Under the pieces are notes generated by a model that saw only the letters and a program-made list of their open reading frames with translations, ran no database searches and was not told the DNA's origin. Shown one piece after another: positions 13,320 through 29,812 of a DNA stretch of 60,000 nucleotides. The translations under genes were made by a program, and so were the position numbers. Source of the stretch: Zygnema cylindricum. Taxonomy: Eukaryota > Streptophyta > Zygnematophyceae > Zygnematales > Zygnemataceae. The stretch's first letter is position 1. Each line of letters starts with the position of its first letter. The DNA lies in contig JBBHKE010003324.1 of the NCBI GenBank assembly GCA_037447655.1, positions 126,001 to 186,000 on the forward strand, given 5' to 3'.

Positions 13320-13640
13320 ACAAAAGACACGATCCACGATAGTAGAGCAATGAAAACATTACACGTCCCATAAGCCGAAAAGGTGTATACAAATCCACCA
13401 AAAGCCACGAGAAAATCCTTGCCGGAGAATATGCTCTAACGCTCTCTTTGCCGTCCATTGTTCGTGGAACGGATTTTGGGGTTGTAAAACAATACATCAC
13501 AGTTTGTACAATAACATAATACGCACGTACACCTCTGACATTCTAGTACGCTTTTTCAAATCTTAATTTTCGTCCAAAAAACAGATATTACATCCAGATT
13601 TTGCTCTTTAAGAATCTTTGACGATTTTTAATGTCAGAAC
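13320..13640 (+). repeat. Diverged direct duplication, first copy
   Basis: It shares an ordered series of words with 14015-14300: GATCCACGAT near GATGAAAAACC, ACGTCCCATA/GCGTCCTATG, CCACGAGAAAATCC/CCGCGAGAAAATCT, TTGCCGGAG, TACGCTTTT.CAAATCTTAA, and GCCTACGTGGTACCAAT/GCCTGCGTGGTTCCAAT. Order and spacing agree, which indicates duplication rather than chance. Confidence 0.65.
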
Positions 13641-13721
13641 AGAAGCCTACGTGGTACCAATCTGAATGAGGCTGTTTTCTGGCACGACCAAATGGATGAG
13701 GCCGGACTTCCATTAGCGAGA

Positions 13722-13798
13722 AAGTGAGGTTGTTTACTGAATTTAATGAAAGTGAGATGTTTACTGAATGTAATGAAAGTGAGGTTGTTTACTGAATG
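13722..13798 (+). repeat. Three-unit tandem array, about 27 bp per unit
   Basis: Units of the form AAAGTGAGGTTGTTTACTGA occur three times in a row with small differences (GAGGTTG, GAGATG, GAGGTTG). They lie between the two copies of the larger duplication. Confidence 0.75.
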
Positions 13799-14014
13799 CC
13801 CTACTATTTCGTGCCATTCCGTACCAAAAGAATTTGGGGGGAAACATCTTTACTGTAGGTCTCTTTGGATTCTCCAAGGCTATGGACATAAACCTTGAGC
13901 GTCGGATGTTTTGCTTTGTAAAAAGCGAGATGCCATTGCCCGAACCCTTCAGTGAGTGTCTAATGTCCTCAATGCGCACACATTGAACATGTATAATTGG
14001 TACACGTGAAAAAG

Positions 14015-14300
14015 ATAAAAAACATCCACGATGAAAAACCCGCGATCGGGTGTTTACGCGTCCTATGGGCTATGTGCCTTCTGCCAGGGTGGATGCCAGT
14101 CCACCGAACGCCGCGAGAAAATCTTTGCCGGAGGATATTCTTTGACGCTCCTTTTGCCACCTACTGACCTTCATACAAATCTGACATTTGCGTACGCTTT
14201 TACAAATCTTAAGTTTCGTTCGCCCGTTTCGATTTTTATTCAAATTTTGCGCTGGAAGAATCTTTAGCGTTTGAAGACAAGCCTGCGTGGTTCCAATAAA
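14015..14300 (+). repeat. Diverged direct duplication, second copy
   Basis: Partner of 13320-13640. The two copies are separated by about 0.4 kb that includes the 27-bp array. No coding capacity is conserved between them, so this is duplicated non-coding DNA or an old non-autonomous repeat. Confidence 0.65.
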
Positions 14301-16192
14301 AACTAAACACGTAAATAAAAAGTTGTTTATTTACCAAACAAAATGGAAGATTATGCAAAATATGGCATCCAGTAAAACGTACCCTTACGTTTACTCGACT
14401 GATTGCTCAAAATTTTACAGCCAAAAAACTTGTCGGTATGATTACTGGCACCGCCTAATGGATTCGAGCCCTGAATACTTCTTCGTGTTAACGGAATGAG
14501 GCTGCCGACAGGATCCCAACTAATGCATATCTAAGGCTGTGTGCCCATGTGTTAATGTAAAGGTTTTTTCCTGTCGTTTTCTTCATAAATTGATTCCCCA
14601 ACGAGAAAATCTTTCACCGTACCAAAAATGTACACAAACCAAAGTACATTCTGTGCCATATGGAAACTTAAATTGTACTCCAATTTGGCATTATTATCTT
14701 TTCAACCCGCTGCCGCGTTATGCCAGATCATCTTCAAACTTCAACTGAAATCGACTTGCAGGCCAATTTTACTGAAAACATCTAAGCGACGAATAAGAAA
14801 ACAGTTTCGCCATTTCAAGGTATTGCATTTACTCCATTGACTCCTTAAAGATTCTCCAATATGATTCCCTAAATGCTCCTTCAATGAGCACTTTCTATTG
14901 AAACGGTTGTATACACGGACAAAACGTTTAGTTAAGATGAATACGCGTAACTGGTATGGTAAAATGCTTTGAGACGTGCTGATTGACATGAACGCGCAAT
15001 ATAGAACCTGGTTGCCTGACATTAGATGTGGTGGGAACCGAGTTTGAATACAGCAGACACTCTTTCTTCCCCCTTTTAAACTTCACTTGAAGATAAGATT
15101 ACTGTTTACTGAAATTACAACCTAGACAGACTTAACAGATGTCCAGCCACCTCGCTGTTACTTGCCTTAACCATCCAAAATACTTTCTAAAACTAAAAAG
15201 CAAGCAATCTTGGTGTAAGAACTTAATGAGAAAAGTGCTCATCTGCAAACCCAAATTGACATCATGAGGATTGAAGATTAGCGAACCGTAATTGAAAAGA
15301 GACACTTAACATACACAGGTTGACATAGGTCCAAATTTAAACTGTTGACCAAGAAAACACCACTACAAATGGCTACATTTACTTGATTATATCAAATCCC
15401 AAGCAAATGAACTGGGGCCTGCACCTACAAAGTCGGTGTGCACATATCTTGCAGATAAACTTTGTGGACATGTGAAACTCATGAATATCGAGGAGACATT
15501 TGACACAGGCGTGTCAGTAATAAATGCTTCTATATTTGAATCCACAAAGAGCTTTAACAGTATTTAAAGACGAGCAGACCAGAAAATATAACAAGAAAAA
15601 GAAGACCAAAAGAAGAAGACGAAAAGAATGGATGGAAGTTTACTCTTTTTTTTTTTTACTCAATTTGGGCAAAATTGCTCTTCAGGACACTGCTACTTCC
15701 TGCCTCACATCTGTCAAAATGCTCAACCTGCATTTAATAAAGGCTATGCAACGGGATAAGCTTCGTTGCCTAAAATTCCTGCATGGTCTGTTAAACAGTT
15801 TTCCCCATTTACCATAACATTTCTTCTTCCCACAGCATTTCTTTTTCCACAACGTTTTTTTTTATCCGTAACGTTTCTATTTCCTGAAGGAAACAAAATG
15901 AAAAACTCTACATAAAACCAAAGTGACTTGCATTCAACTTTTCCAAACAACTTTGAACTTTTGTTGCAGCAGAGCCGGAGGGCTTCACTCGGCATCACCA
16001 ATGACCTCCACAACATGTCATTCTCTCTCTCTCCCTCCCCTCCCGAAGAGTTCCTCTAGATGAGGTTGTGGAATTTTGGCTGTTTAGTCACTTTGACCCT
16101 ATTATACTTTATAGTCGTTAACGACCTAAGATGACAAAAATTTATAAGCCTCTACCACATTGTAGTGGCAACAGGACAACTTTACTTTTGTC

Positions 16193-21922
<5,730 letters not shown>

Positions 21923-22831
21923 CTCTTGCCTCCTTCCTCTTTCAAAATAGTGTTTACAGGAAACCTAGATTATGTCAAGATGAGCAAACGGAGGTAATGA
22001 AGTGAAAAAATAAACAAAAAATCAAAGTTTCTTAGAGCACAAAAGGTTCATAAATTGGCTCCGGCTTCAAGCAGCAGGCGGCCGCAACACGTTTGATAAA
22101 ACTTACTAGAAGCGTCCTACAAGGATTAGGGTTGATGACCAAACGGTACGGATATTGAAACTATAACGTACGGCTAGTGACGATGAAAAGGTTCAGGGCT
22201 CAGACCGACGAAGTTGGAAGCAAAGTTTTAATGTGCAAAAAGTCAAAAACGATTAGAAATGCTCGTTGTTGGTCAAATCGTGCGATTTTATATTTTTTCC
22301 GATTGCAACGTATAGTTCATGACTGTTGAAAAAATCGCAGAAAATCGCGATGTACTTTCTGGCCGGTAAACTGAACTGCCACTTTAAGGGAGCTGTACGG
22401 TATTTTACGGTAAATGTACGGTTTTGTTAATTAAAAGTACGGACTTTGGCGTAAAGATACGTTGCACTTCGTAGTACTTTCTGTCCGGTAAACTGAACAG
22501 TAATTTTATGGGAAACGTACGAAATTGTACCGAAAATGTAGGGACTATGACGAAAAGAGACGGGAACTGTACCAAAAATGTACAAACTGCGGTATATGTG
22601 AAATTCATTTTTGTTTACATGTACGGAATATTACGGACGAAAATTCTTCAACGATTTTTACGATTTTTTCAAAATGTTCAATGCGTTCGTTACGTATAAT
22701 TCGTTGTGATTGAATCGTTTGCACTAAATGGTGTGAACAACTATGGAAATGTTAGATATTTAATATCTCGTACAGTACGAGTATTTTACGCTACTTAACG
22801 TACAGTATGCATATTGCTCTACTGTACAGTA
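21923..22831. other. Upstream region of the eEF1B-gamma gene, with a two-copy repeat
   Basis: The 5' leader and promoter of the minus-strand gene must begin here, but I see no convincing TATA box. From 22351 the sequence becomes rich in GTAC words. A unit starting ACTTTCTGGCCGGTAAACTG (22351) recurs in diverged form as ACTTTCTGTCCGGTAAACTG (22477), followed in both by GTACG...GTAC words. No gene is seen. Confidence 0.5.
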
Positions 22832-23496
22832 CACCGTGAATCGTTATTAGTAGTGTTGTGTATCGGAAAAAATTATCGCGATAACACCGATACCGATAGT
22901 TATCGGTTATCGAACGGTCAGAGTTACCGATATATTTGTACTTTCTGTACTTTCTGTCCGGAGTACACGTGGCAGGTTTCCAGTGGATCTCAAGGAAGAA
23001 AGGGACAAAGCCATGGCGTCGGATGTGAAAGGTACATCGTTTTAACTGGAGCCGTACTAAAGCCATACATATCTTATGCACGCTACTGTACTTTCGGCTT
23101 GTACAAATGATCTGATTGGTAGGCACCTCAGTAGATAAGGGGTTGTGAGTAGGGCGCGTCGGGGGAATAACACGTACAGTTGAGTGAAGTTGCCGTACGT
23201 TTATTTGTACAATCCGTAAATATATATCCGTACCGATATATCGATTATCGGCTACCCGAAAAAAAGCCCATATCGGTTATCGGCAATTCCTTACCGATGC
23301 ACAACACTAGTTACTAGACTAAAGAAATTATTAGTGTCAAAAATTAATTAGTGTCATTGATGATAATTTAGTGTCGGAGACGTGGCAGATTATGGTCCAC
23401 GTCCTTAAATAGTATGATTTATTCTATTTAAGGTATCAATGTCAAAATTTTGGGGCGTCGAAATAGAGTACATAAGTCGAATAACGATTTAAGGTG
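22832..23496. mobile_element. TA-flanked MITE, copy M3, interrupted by a hAT-like element
   Basis: The left end CACCGTGAATCGTTATTAG (after TA) and right end CGAATAACGATTTAAGGTG (before TA) are inverted repeats of the M1/M2/M4 type. Removing the inserted element and one target copy leaves about 198 bp, matching M2 (190) and M5 (191). The TA on both sides fits the target duplication of Tc1/mariner-type elements. Confidence 0.7.
22851..23309. mobile_element. hAT-like MITE with 8-bp target duplication
   Basis: The terminal inverted repeats are TAGTGTTGTGTATCGG on the left and the inverse of TAGTGTTGTGCATCGG on the right (15 of 16 match). The flanks are GTTATTAG (22843-22850) and GTTACTAG (23310-23317), an 8-bp target duplication with one mismatch, as expected for hAT elements. 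Just inside both ends are several ATCGGTTATCG words, a palindromic subterminal pattern. The 459-bp interior has no transposase, so it is non-autonomous. Confidence 0.85.
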
Positions 23497-23503
23497 TACA
23501 GTA

Positions 23504-24745
23504 CACCATCGATCGTATTTAGCGTGTCGAAATTATTAGTGTGTAGAATAATTTAGTGTCATGTACACTAATTTTGACTTAGAAAAATTTCGAAAAAAAA
23601 GTTATACACTAATTTTTCAACGAACGCCAATATGGGTATAGCTGATTTGTCGAGAGGATATTCACAGTAATATAGGTAAAATTACAAATTCTGACAATTC
23701 GTACACTGTCACATACTTTCACTCTAATTAATTCCTAACTCTAATTTCAGTTAAGGGCAATTTTTCGTGTGATAGCAAATATTTTATTAAAATATCCGTA
23801 CTTGTATAATTAAAAAGTACATTTTTATACGCACCGACACGTTCGGTACTCCACACTTATAAAAAATACATAAATTAAAATGGTGTACACTAAGGGTGAA
23901 GTTCCATCATACGTTTCTGTAATTGTACGGCCAACTCTACAGACCGGGTCGATTGAGCCGAAGTTCCATCACGTAGAGTCTGTAAGCCACGTGTTCTAAA
24001 TTGATTGGCGCCACGCAAGCTACGATCCGATATTGAATATCTTTCAGATTTTTAGCACCGACAAACTTAACTTCAAATCTTGACTTGCGTACCATGTACC
24101 TGCGTACGACGTGACCATACGACAAAACTTTTATACATTTTGCAGACGACGCCAGCTCATTTTTTAGGGTTTCAGTTTTCGAACATAACGAAAGTCCTTT
24201 GACAGAAATAGTGTGACGAACAAAAGTTACCGAAAATAGCGTGACGAGGGAATGTTACGAAATTTCGTTTTTAGTTTCGTTTATATTTTGGAAACCGCGT
24301 GTCATGTGGAAATCTTAAGATTTTTCGTTGGTTTTCCATCATGACACGTAGCTTAATTGTCCACCGTGTCACAATTTTTTTTTTCTGTGTATGCCAACCC
24401 ACCTCGTCGAGGTGGGTTGAGTCTAACAGAGAAAATTGAAGCGAACTCATCGCAGATGAACATCCGACGGCCAGTATTACCTCCAAGACCTCCGGAGAGT
24501 ATCGGCAAGATTCTCTGTAATGTTGGCTTTCGTATGAAAACAAAATAGGCTGTACGATCTGGTACGGAGAGTCGCGGATTTGTGTTAGAAACGCCACTTT
24601 TTCGCTTGATGGAACTTCACCCTAATTGTTCGTCTCGTAATTAGCGTACATGAAAAATTAGTATCATTTACCCTATTTTAGGTAAAACCCTCAAAATTTA
24701 GGGGCGCCGAATTAGTGTTAAACACGCTAAATACGATCGACGGTG
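23504..24745. mobile_element. TA-flanked MITE, copy M4, interrupted by a Harbinger-like element
   Basis: The left end CACCATCGATCGTATTTAGC and right end GCTAAATACGATCGACGGTG form strong inverted repeats that extend further inward. TA stands on each side. Without the nested element it would be about 510 bp, longer than M2, M3 and M5. M3 and M4 lie only seven bases apart. Confidence 0.75.
23894..24622. mobile_element. PIF/Harbinger-like MITE with TAA target duplication
   Basis: The ends are GGGTGAAGTTCCATCA and its exact inverse TGATGGAACTTCACCC, a 16-bp perfect terminal inverted repeat. TAA flanks both sides (23891-23893 and 24623-24625). A 3-bp TWA target duplication is the signature of PIF/Harbinger elements. 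The 729-bp interior has no transposase gene. A second GAAGTTCCATCA word lies inside the left end near 23960. Confidence 0.85.
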
Positions 24746-24788
24746 TAGCCTTTTCCAGTAAAGTACGGAACCGTGCATTTTTAGGTCG

Positions 24789-25048
24789 TGTGAAAGGATG
24801 AAGGTCTCCTGTGAAGTATCCATGTCGCCCCCCGTCCCATTTCGCTTTACGACGTTGCGCACTACGCGGCACGTCGTTGGTATAAATATGTTTAGGGTTT
24901 TTTATCATTTAAGTTTTTTTTATATAAAAAAAAACATAACCAACAACCCTATAACCCTAAAAATCTGTGGTGCCCAGGCAATATTTTGCAAAGTGTGAAA
25001 GTCACGACGCATTTTGCCTTGCGTAGGAGACCTTCACACCCTTCACTC
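24789..25048. repeat. Imperfect inverted-repeat element of about 260 bp
   Basis: GTGAAAGGATGAAGGTCTCC on the left is mirrored by GGAGACCTTCACACCCTTCA on the right. The middle holds A/T runs and a few TTTAGGG/CCCTAAA-like words. I could not find a clear target duplication, so the class is unknown. Confidence 0.45.
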
Positions 25049-25117
25049 CACGGGCGAAAAAAAATAACGAACCTTACCTGTAGCCTTTTCCTACTTTCCA
25101 TTGTTTTGGCACACTAG

Positions 25118-25680
25118 TAAATCAATGCCCGTTACACAGGCATGGACCGTGTCCTGTTTTATGCTCATCATGCTCGTTACACGCTCATGAACCGTTTACT
25201 GTTATCAAAAGGTGTTTATCAAAAGGTTTAACTGCAGTAATATTGTACTATTGAGGCCGTCCGTACGTACATTTGTAGACGCGGCCCAAAATTACACAGC
25301 GATACACGGTAAATCAAGCAAAGAATTAACGGCACGAAATCGTACTTCTTGAAAAATGACGTTTATCCTCTAAACTGACAGCGTTCTATGATTGGACGGT
25401 CAAGAACGAAGGATAAACAGCTGAAGACTTATAACAGGTGGCGGCATTATCTCTATTCATTAAAAGGATTAAGTATTCACGATTTGACGGTCGAAAACGA
25501 TTGCCGATAGAGTACTTTGAAATTACCTGATCGGTGAGGTCGGCCGAGGGACAAAGTTAACCGTTTGCTGATGTCAAATCAATGCCCATTACACGGGTAT
25601 GGACCGTATCCTGTTTATCGTGCACGTTGATCATGACCATTGATTCTGCCGCTGATCGTGCTCGTTACATGCGAATGGTG
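25118..25680 (+). repeat. Dispersed and local direct repeats in intergenic DNA
   Basis: AATCAATGCCCGTTACACAG (about 25120) recurs as AATCAATGCCCATTACACGG (about 25580), with the following GGACCGT.TCCTGTTT shared. The stretch at 25214-25360 (TCAAAAGGTTTAACTGC..., ACGGCACGAAATCGTACTTC) is similar to 34210-34350 on the other side of the copia cluster. A shared old repeat family is the simplest explanation. Confidence 0.55.
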
Positions 25681-25734
25681 AAATTATGTGAGCTCCATTC
25701 CCCTAAACAAATCGCAGGTTCAAAAAAGTTGATC

Positions 25735-25967
25735 TAGATAGTGTCGAATCCAAGTGCATACAAACCCAAATGACTGACACCTTGACAGTCAGAACCCCAA
25801 TAGAGCTTCACCCTTGTGAAATAAGACAATATGTGTGCTGATTCCCCAACAAAGTGCAAAGTTAGAATATGAGTATTTGGACACATTCCCCCACTTTGAC
25901 TTTCCCTTACAAATGCAGCCACCGTGGCACGCAAATTTTTTGACAGACTACAACCTTGAGTAGCGTG
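25735..25967 (-). repeat. Probable left part of an old C-type LTR, split by element B1
   Basis: Weak similarity to the C-element LTR is visible near the B1 junction (GCCACCGTGGCACGC, TTTTTTGACAGAC, compared with GCCACCCTGGCAGAA, AAAACTCTGACCAC). The right-hand continuation at 33434-34186 is clearer. If correct, B1 inserted into a pre-existing LTR. Confidence 0.35.
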
Positions 25968-26705
25968 TGTTGTTCTGAGACAAGTGCTGGTACAGAAGAT
26001 GAAGAAGATGCAGCAGTAGTCATCGTAGAACAAATCAAGAGAGGAAGCTTCCACAAATACCGATGGCTGAACAGAAACTTTGACAGACTATAACTTTCAA
26101 AAAAATGCTCCAAACGTCCTGAAAATTTGCCGCAATTTAGATAACAAACAAAAGAACGCACACAAAAAATTTCAATTAATTCCGCTCTCAAATCTGTGAG
26201 ATATGTAGAAATGAAATTACATAAAATTAAGTGTACAGTTTTCATATCATTTGTTCCTAAAAATCAAATTCACTAAGTCCTACTTTTATACACCGAAACT
26301 ACACTAAGCTGTACGGAGGCATTCCAGCCGTACATCTAACATTCTATCACAAATATTTACACCGAAAATCAGACAACATAATGTGATAATGATCTAGTCA
26401 CGCCTCGTCACTATTTGTTGGCGGCGGCTGTCAACGGTCCGATTAGAGGATTTGGCACCGTAGAACTGACTTAACGAAGTCCAATGGTCTTGCCGAATTT
26501 CCTTACGTCCACGGAGGACATACTCACGCATTCTTCCAAGTGACGACGCGTGTCCCAAGTGTGAATGAACCGTGAACTCCCAACTTCACTGTCGCACTAA
26601 TTCTGGTAAGTACTGAACGGAACTCAACCAAAAATAGCTTAAGTCTTGAACAGCTCTCTCTCACAGCTGAGGCATAAAGAGGACTAAAGCTTTCTAAAAA
26701 CAACA
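25968..26705 (-). repeat. B1 3' LTR
   Basis: 738 bp, ending in TGTTG on the left (+ strand) and CAACA on the right, so TGTTG...CAACA in element orientation. It contains a TATAAAAG motif at 26283-26290 (minus strand). Its last 56 bases include the start codon and first codons of gag. The same first codons then run into the flank, because this is a 3' LTR. Confidence 0.92.
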
Positions 26706-26714
26706 CTCACTTAA
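26706..26714 (-). other. B1 polypurine tract, degenerate
   Basis: TTAAGTGAG directly abuts the TGTTG start of the 3' LTR on the minus strand. The equivalent sites in elements C and D read TAAGGGGAG and TTAGGGGAG, so B1's copy carries changes within the G-run. Confidence 0.7.
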
Positions 26715-26726
26715 AGCTTTACTCTG

Positions 26727-29071
26727 CTAGTCACTCAGTCCACATGCCTCTCTACAGAACTTCAATTTGGGAGCAGGTAAGGGTTTCGTCATCATATACC
26801 CCACCATTTGCTCATCCGGTAAATAACTCAACTTCAAGACTTTTCCCATCACCTTTTCTCTTACAAAGTGTAGCTTGATATTAATGTGCTTACTCTTAAA
26901 GTGATGATTGGGATTAGATGCAATAGCGATTGCTGCCTAATTATCACACCACACTATCTGTGGTCCAGATTGCATAAAGAGAAGCTCTTGGAGAAGAGAC
27001 TTTACCCATAGTAACTCCTTAACTGCCGAGCTGGCAGCAATGTACTCAGCCTCCATGGTAGACTGAGCCGTTACCTTCTGAAGTTTGCTGCTCCAGCAGC
27101 AAGTTCCACTTCCGATCTTCAAAATGTATCCGATGGTGGAAAATCGGCTCGGCATATCTCTGTAGCTCGCATCGCTCCATGTATGAATTTTGACTTCCTC
27201 TTCACCGAGAGAGAGTCTAAGATTTTGAGTTCCTGCAAGATAACGAAGAACTCTCTTTGCTGCCTCATAGTCTGATTTCCTTTGATTCTGAAAAGAACTC
27301 TCTTTGCTGCCTCATAGTCTGATTTCCTTTGATTCTGAAGGCTTCGGCTTAAGGCTCCAACCGCTGCTGCGATGTCGGGAAAAGTACAATTCATGAAATA
27401 AATGAGGCTTCCGACAATCTGCCTGTAAGGAATAGAGGACCTAGAATCTACCACCCGTGAATCTAAAAAATCATCAACCAAAACACCACCATCCGTTTCC
27501 GTGCCTTGGAATTTCTGCCTGAATTCCGTAGGAGTGGCACTCCCCTTTGCGTCCGACATGCCAAACTTTTCTAACATGTTCTTGATTGCTTCCTTTTGAG
27601 TTAAAAAAATAATTTTCTCTTTCCTGTCTCTTTCTACTTGAATTCCTAGAATATACTTAGCCTCACCCAAGTCTTTCATTTGAAATCGGGAATTCAAAGC
27701 TGATTTTATTTTGTTAATCTCATTGATAGATTTGCTAATCAGTAGCAAATCATCTACATAAATTGCCACATAAATCACTCCATCATCACCTTGCATTACA
27801 TAGACTGAGTGATCTGAACTGATCTTGGTAAAGCAAAGATTTGTTAAAAACTCATCTAATTTTGGGTTCCATTGCCTCGGAGACATACAGGGACTTCAAC
27901 AGTTTACAGACTAGATTTTCTTTCCCTTTTTCTGCATACATCACTGGCTGCTTCATATAAATTACTTCCTCCAAATCACCATGCAAAAAAACTGTTTTAA
28001 CATCCATCTGATACAATTCCATATCCTCTATTGCAGCAAGAGATAGCAAAACTCTAACAGTAGGAAAGGGAACTACAGGAGAGAAGGTCTCTTGATAGTC
28101 AATTCCCTCCTTTTGGCTAAATCCCTTAGCAACCAGTCTAGTTTTATATCTCTCAATTGTATTATCAAGATTCAATTTTAATTTGAAGACCCACTTACAA
28201 CCGATAGCTTTCCGGTTTGGTGGGAGCTCCACAAGTTCCTAAGTTTGGGCTTCCATAATTGACTTTATCTCCTCATTTTCAGCCGAGATCCAGTGATCCT
28301 TTTTCAGGAACAGAAAAAGCTTCATGAATAGTAAGCGGCTCCCCTGTGCTTGCAGAAAAAACACTCTAACCTCGGTCGCCTTGAAGGCGGCTGCTTTGAC
28401 TTCTTCCCCCCGGAAAATCTGACGCGGGAACTGTTGGTTCCCTACCTTGCCGCACAGGGCGTGTATTGGGAGGAGCATCAACAGAAGGAGTCAGCTCCAG
28501 AAGGAGTATTAGACGGCCCAGAGGCATTTGGGAGAGAGGTAGAAGAAGTAAAAGAGGATGGAGTAAAAGGTACCTGCTCAAGAATGATATACTCTTGTAT
28601 TTTCTCATTCCTTTCAGCTGCATCCATGCTAAAAACGTCAACAGATTGACTTTCTTCTTTAATCTGAATATTCCTGGCTGTTTGAAGACATCCTCTCTGA
28701 GGATTATACACTCTATAACTTGCAGATTCATCATCATAGTCTAAAAAGACGCCAGGTACAGATTTTGGACTGAGTTTCCAATAAGGAAGATTATCCAAGA
28801 TAAAACATTTGCTACCAAAAACTCTAAAATGACTAACATTTGGCTTTTTGCCTGTCCAAACTTCATAAGGTGTCTTACTCCTAACAGCCTGGGTTTCCAC
28901 TCTATTTCTGATGTAGGAAGCATAATGAAAAGCTTCCCCCCAAAACTTTGGATCCACACCTTTATCGACCTTCATAGATCGAGCACATTTAGTCAAAGTC
29001 CGATTAAGTCTCTCGGCAACACCATTTTGTTTCGGTGTGTACGGAGCAGTAAATTCACGAGAGATGCCATT
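26727..29071 (-). pseudogene. B1 pol: integrase end, reverse transcriptase, RNase H (decayed)
   Basis: Minus-strand frames show, in order, the end of integrase (YTPKQNGVAERL, FWGEAFHYASYIRNRVE, YEVWTGKKPNVSHFRVFG), a Ser/Thr-rich linker, reverse transcriptase with YVDDLLL near 27.75 kb, the NCTFPDIAAAVGALSR region, and RNase H with AQSTMEAEYIAAS. The stop is at 26727-26729. The frame is broken several times, including near 28235 and 27880 and by a 47-bp tandem duplication at 27248-27339. The 5' continuation lies beyond B2, at 32101 and above. Confidence 0.9.
27248..27339 (-). repeat. 47-bp-period tandem duplication inside B1 pol
   Basis: A 45-bp segment (GAACTCTCTTTGCTGCCTCA...TTGATTCTGAA) occurs at 27248-27292 and again at 27295-27339. 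It lies in the segment between reverse transcriptase and RNase H and shifts the reading frame. Confidence 0.95.
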
Positions 29072-29812
29072 TGTTGTTTTTAGAAAGCTTTAGTCCTCTT
29101 TATGCCTCAGCTGTGAGAGAGAGAGCTGTTCAGGACTTAAGCTATTTTTGGTTGAGTTCGGTTCAGTACTTACCGAAATTAGTGTGACAGTGAAGTTGGG
29201 AGTTCACGGTTCATTCACACTTGGGACACGTGTTGTCACTTGGGAGAATGCGTGAATATGTCCTCCGTGGACGTACGGAAATTCGGCAGGACCACTGGAC
29301 TTCGTGAAGTCAATTCTACGGTGCCAAATCCTCTAATCGGACCGCTGACAGCCGCCGCCAACAAATAGTGACGAGGCGTGACTAGATCATTATCACTTTA
29401 CGTTGTCTAAACTTCGGTGTAAATATTTGTGATAGAATGTTAGATGTACGGCTGGAATGCCTCCGTACAGCTTAGTGTAGTTTCGGTGTATAAAAGTAGG
29501 ACTTAGTGAATTTGATTTTTAGGAACAAATGATATGAAAACTGTACACTCAATTTTATGTAATTTCATTTCTACATATCTCACAGATTTGTCAGCGGAAT
29601 TAATTGAAATTTCGTGTGTGTGTTTCTTTTGTATGTTATCTACATTGTGGCAAATTGTCAGGACGTTTGGAGCATTTTTCTGAAAGTTATAGTCTGTCAA
29701 AGTTTCTGTTCAGCCATCGGTATTTGTGGAAGCTTCCTCTCTTGATTTGTTCTACGATGACTACTGCTGCATCTTTTTCATCTTCAGTACCAGCACTTGT
29801 CTCAGAACAACA
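29072..29812 (+). repeat. B2 5' LTR
   Basis: 741 bp, TGTTG...CAACA, very similar to the two B1 LTRs in inverse orientation. TATAAAAG stands at 29489-29496. The gag ATG is at 29757-29759, 56 bases before the LTR ends. Confidence 0.92.
29489..29496 (+). promoter_or_regulatory. TATA box in the B2 LTR
   Basis: TATAAAAG is conserved in all three B-type LTRs (also minus strand 26283-26290 and 33011-33018). Transcription would start near 29520, which marks the U3/R boundary and leaves about 290 bp of R plus U5. Confidence 0.65.

Larger units (their letters stand above)
12905..16192. other. Intergenic DNA between the Sec1 and eEF1B-gamma genes
   Basis: No exon-like stretch with family similarity was found. 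The region holds a diverged direct duplication (13320-13640 and 14015-14300), a small tandem array (13722-13798), and otherwise unremarkable AT-rich DNA, including CAGCA-poor sequence at 14.9-15.9 kb. The short open frames here lack recognisable domains. Confidence 0.5.

Noticed and set aside
13107-13500. Overlapping minus-strand open frames upstream of Sec1
   Set aside because: They have no domain, lie in the duplicated non-coding block, and the frame is not kept in the second copy.
24890-24960. Telomere-like TTTAGGG/CCCTAAA repeats
   Set aside because: There are only two or three isolated imperfect words, inside an inverted-repeat element.
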